This document shows positions 58,626 to 64,000 of a stretch of 64,000 bases of DNA, piece after piece. The first letter of the stretch is position 1; each line of letters starts with the position of its first letter. This DNA is from Pantoea rodasii (GTDB lineage: Bacteria; Pseudomonadota; Gammaproteobacteria; Enterobacterales; Enterobacteriaceae), in the NCBI RefSeq assembly GCF_002095465.1, contig NZ_MLFP01000004.1, forward strand, positions 310,001 to 374,000, given 5' to 3'. The notes below the pieces were generated by a model, which saw only the letters and a list, made by a program, of their open reading frames with translations, was not told the origin of the DNA and searched no databases. Both the position numbers and the translations under genes were made by a program.

Positions 58626-59609
58626 ATGAAAAGACTGATTATTGATTGTGATCCGGGGAATGGAATAGCGGGTGCGAACACCGATGACGGCCTGGCGCTG
58701 GCACTGGCGTTGGCGTCACCGTCGTTATCGGTTGAACTGATTACCACCGTGACGGGCAATACGCCGAGCGCGGTGGGCGCCCAGGTCGCCAAAGATTTAC
58801 TCAAGCGATTGGGACTCAACATTCCGGTGGTGCAGGGCGCGTTGCAGGCGCTACGTGAAGATCCCGCCCCCTGGCGCGCGCGCCTGGATGGTGTCAAGGA
58901 CGCGGCGTTGGGTGAGCTATGGCGAGGGGTGCGTAAACCGCAGCTGATTGCCGCGGATGGCAATGATGCCGCAGGCGTGATGGGCCAGTTGATTTGCGAC
59001 AATCCCGGTGAGTTTACCCTGGTGGCCATTGGTCCGCTGACCAATGTGGCGCTGGCGCTGCAGCGTTATCCACAGATGGCCGAATCGGTAGCAGAGATTG
59101 TGATCATGGGCGGGGTCTTCGCGCTGGATGATTACATTAAGGATACCAACTTTGGTCTTGATCCCGAGGCTGCGCATCAAGTGCTGCATAGCGGCGCGAC
59201 CATTACGCTGGTGCCGATGGATGCCACCACGCAGACGTTGATGACCCATCAGGATCTTAATCGTCTTACCGCTAACGATCATCCGTTGCCGCAGTTTGTG
59301 CGCGAAACGCTGCGCCCGTGGATTGACTACTCGATTCGGACTCGTCATTTGCCGGGCTGCTGGATCCATGATGCGCTGGTGATCGCCTGGTTGCTGAATC
59401 AGCGCGTGGCCGATGGCGTAGATTACTTTGTTGATATCGAACTGCGTGCAGGAGCCACACGCGGCAAGAGCTGGCGCTACCGTTCGCCACTGCGTTTGGA
59501 CATTGGCGTGCCGGAGCATTCCGGGGCGCTGGTGCATGTGATGCACAGCGTTAACAATCCGCTGCTGCTGGAGATGATTGAGAAGGCGTTTAATCAGCTA
59601 CAACGCTGA
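58626..59609 (+). CDS. Nucleoside hydrolase (IunH/RihB family)
   Basis: 327 residues. The calcium/ribose site motif is near the start: DCDPGNGIAGANTDDGLAL, a longer spacing than the usual DxDxGxDDA. AIGPLTNVALAL and IMGGVFAL are family signatures, and the active-site histidine is in CWIHDALVIAW. It splits ribonucleosides to ribose and base. It begins 12 bp after the LacI gene, so the two are cotranscribed. Purine or pyrimidine preference cannot be told. Confidence 0.92.
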   Translation: MKRLIIDCDPGNGIAGANTDDGLALALALASPSLSVELITTVTGNTPSAVGAQVAKDLLKRLGLNIPVVQGALQALREDPAPWRARLDGVKDAALGELWRGVRKPQLIAADGNDAAGVMGQLICDNPGEFTLVAIGPLTNVALALQRYPQMAESVAEIVIMGGVFALDDYIKDTNFGLDPEAAHQVLHSGATITLVPMDATTQTLMTHQDLNRLTANDHPLPQFVRETLRPWIDYSIRTRHLPGCWIHDALVIAWLLNQRVADGVDYFVDIELRAGATRGKSWRYRSPLRLDIGVPEHSGALVHVMHSVNNPLLLEMIEKAFNQLQR

Positions 59610-59883
59610 TTGCCGATGACTGCGTGCGGCGTATGTTGTCGCACCGGTTGTTCTGCAATGCCGCTTTTATCCTGGCCTGACACATTGCACTGTTGCCCTG
59701 CAGTGCAATGACATGCTTCCTTACACCGCGAATCACTCCCTGACAATTCCCCGCCGCCGCCCACCTTTCTGACATGCTATATACAAATAGTTAACACAAT
59801 AATAACCAGCGAAATCATTCGCCGGATAACGTTCCAATAAATTCTGGTCAATGAACCGGAAGCTAATCAGACAGGATACCCCT

Positions 59884-61104
59884 ATGTTCAACTGGACTGC
59901 GACCCAGCGAAACGTGGCATTTGCCAGTTTCGCCAGCTGGACGCTGGATGCGTTCGACTTCTTTATTCTGGTGTTTGTACTCAGCGATCTTGCCCAGTAT
60001 TTCAACACCAGCGTCTCCGATATTTCCATTGCCATCATGCTCACGCTGGCGGTGCGACCGATTGGTGCATTGATCTTTGGTCGTCTGGCCGAAAAATATG
60101 GTCGACGTCCGATTTTAATGCTCAATATTGTGATGTTCTCGCTGTTTGAACTGCTCTCGGCGTGGTCACCGACCTTCACGGCGTTCCTCGCTTTCCGCGT
60201 GATTTACGGCGTGGCGATGGGCGGTATCTGGGGTGTTGCCTCGTCTTTGGCACTGGAAACCATCCCGGATCGCTCGCGCGGTCTGATGTCCGGCATCTTC
60301 CAGGCGGGTTATCCGTGTGGCTATCTGTTGGCATCCATTGTGTTTGGGTTGTTTTTCTCGGCGATTGGCTGGCGAGGCATGTTCTTAATTGGCGCACTGC
60401 CGATTCTGCTGCTGCCGTTTATTTATTTCAAAGTGCCAGAGTCACCGGTTTGGCTGGCGGCGCGTGAGCGCAAAGAGAGCACTGCACTCTTACCGATTAT
60501 TCGCCAACACTGGAAAATTTGTATTTATATGGTGTTGCTGATGGCGTGCTTTAACTTCTTCAGTCATGGCACACAGGATCTCTATCCCACCTTCCTGAAA
60601 GTGCAACACCAGTTTGATCCGCATACGGTGAGCATTATCGCCATCAGCTATAACATTGCGGCGATGCTGGGCGGAATTACCTTTGGTGCGCTGTCAGAAC
60701 GTATTGGCCGCAAAAAAGCCATTATGCTCGCGTCCTTCCTCGCGCTGCCGGTACTGCCGCTGTGGGCGTTTTCCAGCGGAACCTGGATGATTGGCATTGG
60801 CGCGTTTCTGATGCAGTTTATGGTGCAGGGCGCATGGGGTGTGGTACCGACTTATCTCACCGAGCTGGTGCCTTCCAATGCGCGCGCCGTGCTGCCCGGA
60901 TTTGTATATCAATTAGGTAATCTGCTTGCCTCGGTCAATGCCACCTTGCAGTCACGCATTGCCGAGGCGCACGGCGGCAACTATGGCCTCGGAATGGCGA
61001 TCGTTGCCGGCACGGTAGCGGTGTTGATTTGCGTGTTTGTTGCCTTCGGACGAGAGACGCGCGGCATCGAGATATCCGGTGCGGTGGCGCGCGAACCGCG
61101 TTAG
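59884..61104 (+). CDS. MFS transporter (sialate/carboxylate-like branch)
   Basis: 406 residues from ATG 59884 (ACAGGATACC upstream). Twelve membrane segments; ASWTLDAFDFFILVFVLSDL, RLAEKYGRRPILM and SHGTQDLYPTFLKVQ resemble the NanT/JEN-type branch. It follows the nucleoside hydrolase by 274 bp on the same strand and may import the substrate or a base, but could be independent. Its last four bases overlap the convergent YbaK-type gene. Confidence 0.87.
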   Translation: MFNWTATQRNVAFASFASWTLDAFDFFILVFVLSDLAQYFNTSVSDISIAIMLTLAVRPIGALIFGRLAEKYGRRPILMLNIVMFSLFELLSAWSPTFTAFLAFRVIYGVAMGGIWGVASSLALETIPDRSRGLMSGIFQAGYPCGYLLASIVFGLFFSAIGWRGMFLIGALPILLLPFIYFKVPESPVWLAARERKESTALLPIIRQHWKICIYMVLLMACFNFFSHGTQDLYPTFLKVQHQFDPHTVSIIAISYNIAAMLGGITFGALSERIGRKKAIMLASFLALPVLPLWAFSSGTWMIGIGAFLMQFMVQGAWGVVPTYLTELVPSNARAVLPGFVYQLGNLLASVNATLQSRIAEAHGGNYGLGMAIVAGTVAVLICVFVAFGRETRGIEISGAVAREPR

Positions 61105-61565
61105 ATCGCCTCGCAGACGTCGACCCATTTCGCCGCAGTCAATTCAGCCATACGCTGCGGCGAAATGCGCACGGCGCTGTGAATTGAGCCCGCAGCGGGC
61201 AGGACTTCATCAAAATTGCGCAGCGTCACATCGCAATAGACGGTCAGCGGATTTTCTAACCCGAACGGGCAGACGCCGCCTACCGGATGCCCGGTCCAGT
61301 TCACCACCTCATCGACACTTAACATGCGTGCCTTGGCGCCGAGCGCGGCTTTCAGCTTACGGTTGTCGAGGCGGGCATCTCCGCGCGTGACGATCAGCAC
61401 AATCGCGTCTTTCACTTTCAGCGACAGGGTTTTGGCGATTTGTCCCGGCGCCACGCCATGTACGCGTGCGGCCAGTTCAACAGTGGCGGTGCTCTCCGGC
61501 ATCTCGATGATGTCGATATCCGGTGCATGTTCGGCAAAGAAGTGCCGTACCGACTCCAGGCTCAT
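61101..61565 (-). CDS. YbaK/aminoacyl-tRNA deacylase family protein
   Basis: 154 residues with the whole YbaK/ProX fold (GVAPGQIAKTLSLKVKDAIVLIV, GGVCPFGLENPLTVYCDVTL). Family members clear mischarged Cys- or Ala-tRNA-Pro; this one is of the short, free-standing kind and not clearly YbaK itself. The catalytic lysine is in AKTLSLK. Monocistronic. Confidence 0.88.
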   Translation of the reverse strand: MSLESVRHFFAEHAPDIDIIEMPESTATVELAARVHGVAPGQIAKTLSLKVKDAIVLIVTRGDARLDNRKLKAALGAKARMLSVDEVVNWTGHPVGGVCPFGLENPLTVYCDVTLRNFDEVLPAAGSIHSAVRISPQRMAELTAAKWVDVCEAI

Positions 61566-61660
61566 TTTTTTCTCCGGTAAAAACAGAGCCTAAAAGCTGC
61601 CACAAGGGCGGAAAAGTGTAAACGGGATAAAAAGAGAATCTGTAACAGAATGCGCGCAGG

Positions 61661-62455
61661 TTAAACCACTTTTAACGTGCAGTTACCGCAGCGTTCAACA
61701 TCCGGGATGCGATAGCGCTGGCAGCAGCTGCGGCGTTCCATCTTGCCATTACGCGGGATCATGGTGCGGTAGAGTGGATTATCACTGCCATCCAGCAGCG
61801 TTTGGCTATAGAACAGCGCCAGTTCCAGTTGCGATACCACCGGCTCTGCTAACTGGTTTTTTAATTCGCCCAGGAACCAGTAAAACGAGAATCCCATGTT
61901 GTTCCAGATGAGCCTGGCATTGATATCACCGTGCTGCGCCATGCCGTTGACGGCGGGGATCAGGCATTGCTGAATCAGGCGATCAATTCGCTGTTGTGCG
62001 CCGAGGTAACGCGCTTCGTCATCTTCCTGCACATCAATCCAGAACGCGCAAGGATGGCCGTTCTCATGGAACTCGACGTGAATCAGATGCGGGGCGCATT
62101 TCAGCGCGCGCGGTTCCTGCAATAGCGCCAGCATCAACGGCGGTAACAGTAAGCCAAAATACCATTGCGCCCACAGTGATTGCAGTGGCTTGGCTTCCGG
62201 CTGGACATCGGTGTGGTTACGATAGAGATAATCGCTGTAGCGTTGCGTCAGACGGCGATAGTGTACAGGTGTAGACCAATCTGCCAGCGTTAACGTGCCT
62301 GCTGGCGCGGCCTGGCCGAGTTTGACGTTGTCCAGCATATAACTGCGTTGCTCGCGCATCAGATCTTCCAGCGCGCTCGCTAAACTGCGGTCGCTCTGCA
62401 TAAAGATCAGGGGATGTTCGCTGAAGCGATGATCCTGACGCGTGATGATCGGCAT
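61661..62455 (-). CDS. fhuF: Ferric-siderophore reductase FhuF
   Basis: 264 residues. The unusual 2Fe-2S site at the C-terminus is complete: C244, C245, C256, C259 (CC-x10-C-x2-C). It reduces hydroxamate-siderophore iron in the cytoplasm to release it. In E. coli fhuF is in the same chromosomal area as opgB and yjjA. A Fur box lies 30 bp upstream. AAAGGAT-type ribosome site is weak, but no alternative start is better. Confidence 0.95.
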   Translation of the reverse strand: MPIITRQDHRFSEHPLIFMQSDRSLASALEDLMREQRSYMLDNVKLGQAAPAGTLTLADWSTPVHYRRLTQRYSDYLYRNHTDVQPEAKPLQSLWAQWYFGLLLPPLMLALLQEPRALKCAPHLIHVEFHENGHPCAFWIDVQEDDEARYLGAQQRIDRLIQQCLIPAVNGMAQHGDINARLIWNNMGFSFYWFLGELKNQLAEPVVSQLELALFYSQTLLDGSDNPLYRTMIPRNGKMERRSCCQRYRIPDVERCGNCTLKVV

Positions 62456-62486
62456 GCCGGTCCTGAGTGTAAACGGGAATCGTGAG

Positions 62487-62505
62487 GCAAATGATAATCG
62501 TTACC
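62487..62505 (-). promoter_or_regulatory. Fur box of fhuF
   Basis: GCAAATGATAATCGTTACC agrees with the 19-bp Fur consensus GATAATGATAATCATTATC at about 15 positions and sits 32 bp upstream of fhuF. Confidence 0.8.
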
Positions 62506-62537
62506 GACAATACGTACAAGATGCCATCAACATGGCA

Positions 62538-63632
62538 TCAGATAAGGTCGTTCGAAACCTGGGTCAGCTTAGGCAAATCTTCCCATGCGAGGATGGTGTT
62601 ACGTCCCTGATTTTTCGCCACATACAGGGCGCGGTCCGCGTTAGACACGGCCTGGTCAAAGTCATCGGCGAAAATGGGCGCAATGCCGGCACTGATGGTG
62701 ACGTGAGTGGAAACCTTTTCATTAAAGCGATGCGGGATTTCTAAATCCACCACGTACTGACGAATGCGCTCGGCCAGCTTCATGGCGATCGACGCGTTAA
62801 CGTTGGTCATCAGCACCAGAAACTCCTCGCCACCATAGCGCGTCACCACATCGCGGGAACGCACCGCATCACGAATTGCCACTGAGACTCGTGCCAGCGC
62901 CTGATCGCCCATCGCGTGACCGTAATTGTCGTTATAGGCTTTGAAGTGATCGATATCCAGCAGCAGCACATAATGACTGCCCGCATGGTTTTCCAGGATG
63001 GTATCGAGGCGATTCTTCAGTCCGCGACGGTTATATAAACCGGTGAGCGGATCCAGCATGCTTAAATCGCTGAAACTCTCTTTTTCTTCATACAACTGGC
63101 TCACCAGGCGACGGGTGAACGTATCAAAACGGCGGCGCATTAAATGGTGTAGTGAAAAACCGATTAATGGCAGGGTTATCGTGAAGATAATCATCATTAA
63201 ATGCTGACCATCATCTAATAACAGCACGGTTAATACGGGCGGCGTAATGTGCAAACAAAATGCGATCAAATAATCACTTAGCGCAATGGCACTGACAAAA
63301 AATACGCTTAACAGGCTGATGATAAGAAAACTGCCGTCAAAATAAAAAACCTGATGATACCTGTGGTTAATATGCCACGCCCACAGCGCACCTAATATCA
63401 ATGCGACAGGATTTAATAGCGGTAATTTCTGTTTTGGCACCACTAAGCAAACGGTGAGCAACGTCAGGCTGAAAGCGGCGACAATCCCCACGGGCAGCGA
63501 GCTTACCGGGCTATCTGTGCCTAAAAAAGGCAACAGGCAAAAAAGCGAAACGGCGACATTTAAAAACAAAAAGAGCATCAGCGAAAGCCGATATTTGCTG
63601 TGTTTCAACTCATCATAAGATTGTAATTTCAT
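62538..63632 (-). CDS. Membrane diguanylate cyclase
   Basis: 364 residues. Five or six membrane helices (about 15-165) form a MASE-like sensor part, then a GGDEF domain with the active form GGEEF (267-271). An inhibitory I-site RxxD (R258, D261) lies five residues before it, so product inhibition by c-di-GMP is expected. It makes c-di-GMP, favouring attachment over motility. Immediate neighbours do not name its target system. The flagellar genes in this window are broken, so any motility target must be elsewhere. Confidence 0.9.
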   Translation of the reverse strand: MKLQSYDELKHSKYRLSLMLFLFLNVAVSLFCLLPFLGTDSPVSSLPVGIVAAFSLTLLTVCLVVPKQKLPLLNPVALILGALWAWHINHRYHQVFYFDGSFLIISLLSVFFVSAIALSDYLIAFCLHITPPVLTVLLLDDGQHLMMIIFTITLPLIGFSLHHLMRRRFDTFTRRLVSQLYEEKESFSDLSMLDPLTGLYNRRGLKNRLDTILENHAGSHYVLLLDIDHFKAYNDNYGHAMGDQALARVSVAIRDAVRSRDVVTRYGGEEFLVLMTNVNASIAMKLAERIRQYVVDLEIPHRFNEKVSTHVTISAGIAPIFADDFDQAVSNADRALYVAKNQGRNTILAWEDLPKLTQVSNDLI

Positions 63633-63861
63633 TATTATTACTCGTGACAGCCCTGATATATCAAAGCGCTACCCGAGGGAAATATTCCCGAAAATTGGAT
63701 AGTGAGCACGTTATAGTCGTGTTATCGAAAGAGTTATCGGCGGCAATTTAGCATTTTCCAGTAAATCTGTCATCTGGCGTGACTTATATTAAAAAATTCG
63801 CTGCAAGATGAGAAATATTGTCATATGATAATACGAATATTTATCATTTGAGGGTTGCGCG

Positions 63862-64000
63862 ATGATCATGGCGATGTTGGCTGCCTGTGGCTTATGGGGC
63901 GTGAGCTGGATAATGGGTAAACGTCTGGACAGCGGCTGGGGGGGTATTACTGCCCTGTGCGGCATTGCCGATTTTCGCGCTGTGGGAACCAAGTTTCAGC
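63862..64000 (+). CDS. Start of a membrane protein, cut by window end
   Basis: About 46 codons from ATG 63862, with GAGGG upstream. MIMAMLAACGLWGVSWIMGKRLDSGW is a hydrophobic start. After the G7 run at 63938-63944 the frame turns polar; with one G fewer it would continue WGVLLPCAALPIFALWEP, as expected of a membrane segment. So there may be a one-base error here as well. Family not recognised. Confidence 0.5.
   Translation, partial: MIMAMLAACGLWGVSWIMGKRLDSGWGGITALCGIADFRAVGTKFQ

Overview
The window looks like the chromosome of an enterobacterium of the Erwiniaceae, most likely Pantoea or a close relative. This rests on E. coli-like gene order (nrdD, ridA-pyrIB-pyrL, argI-rraB, valS-holC-pepA, lptFG), a periplasmic gluconate dehydrogenase, ERIC elements and a dispersed GC-rich palindrome. 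It is a judgement from gene content; no database was searched.

Layout. 1-18.9 kb is conserved core: the 5' end of nrdD with two NrdR boxes, a GH20 hexosaminidase, ridA, pyrBI with a pyrL attenuator, argI with ARG boxes, rraB, miaE, yjgM, valS-holC-pepA, divergent lptF-lptG, yjiN and yjgR. 19-30 kb is metabolic: a family-5 solute-binding protein, a three-subunit gluconate 2-dehydrogenase operon, marC, an operon for an AhpD-like protein, an azoreductase and a GNAT enzyme with a divergent MocR regulator, then yjjA. 30.5 kb carries tRNA-Leu(CAA), leuX, a classic integration site.

30.6-39.8 kb is an eroded accessory block. It holds flhE and flhA (minus strand), whose 5' end is cut and joined head-to-head to a 5'-truncated motA, followed by motB, cheA and cheW. 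Next come a DUF1493 gene and an XRE/ImmA-IrrE plus DUF4411 (PIN-like) pair whose PIN gene has an in-frame stop. 39.8-54 kb mixes DUF1176, yecA, a 2OG-Fe(II) oxygenase with an orphan MetQ-like binding protein, a serine hydrolase, an RcnB-like protein, a second MocR with a divergent GNAT, a coiled-coil protein built on a 21-bp minisatellite, opgB, tautomerase/LysR and a GT32 transferase. 56-61 kb is a nucleoside-use cluster (MFS, LacI, nucleoside hydrolase, MFS) with a perfect 18-bp palindrome upstream. The end carries a YbaK-type deacylase, Fur-controlled fhuF and a diguanylate cyclase.

A cross-cutting observation is that reading frames are broken by single-base changes in homopolymer runs in lptF (twice), the dehydrogenase large subunit, flhA, cheA, the oxygenase and perhaps the last gene. 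One of these is the normally essential lptF, which regains exactly its usual length when two bases are restored. Sequencing error is therefore the likeliest cause, whereas the flhA/motA junction and the PIN-gene stop do not fit that pattern and look biological.
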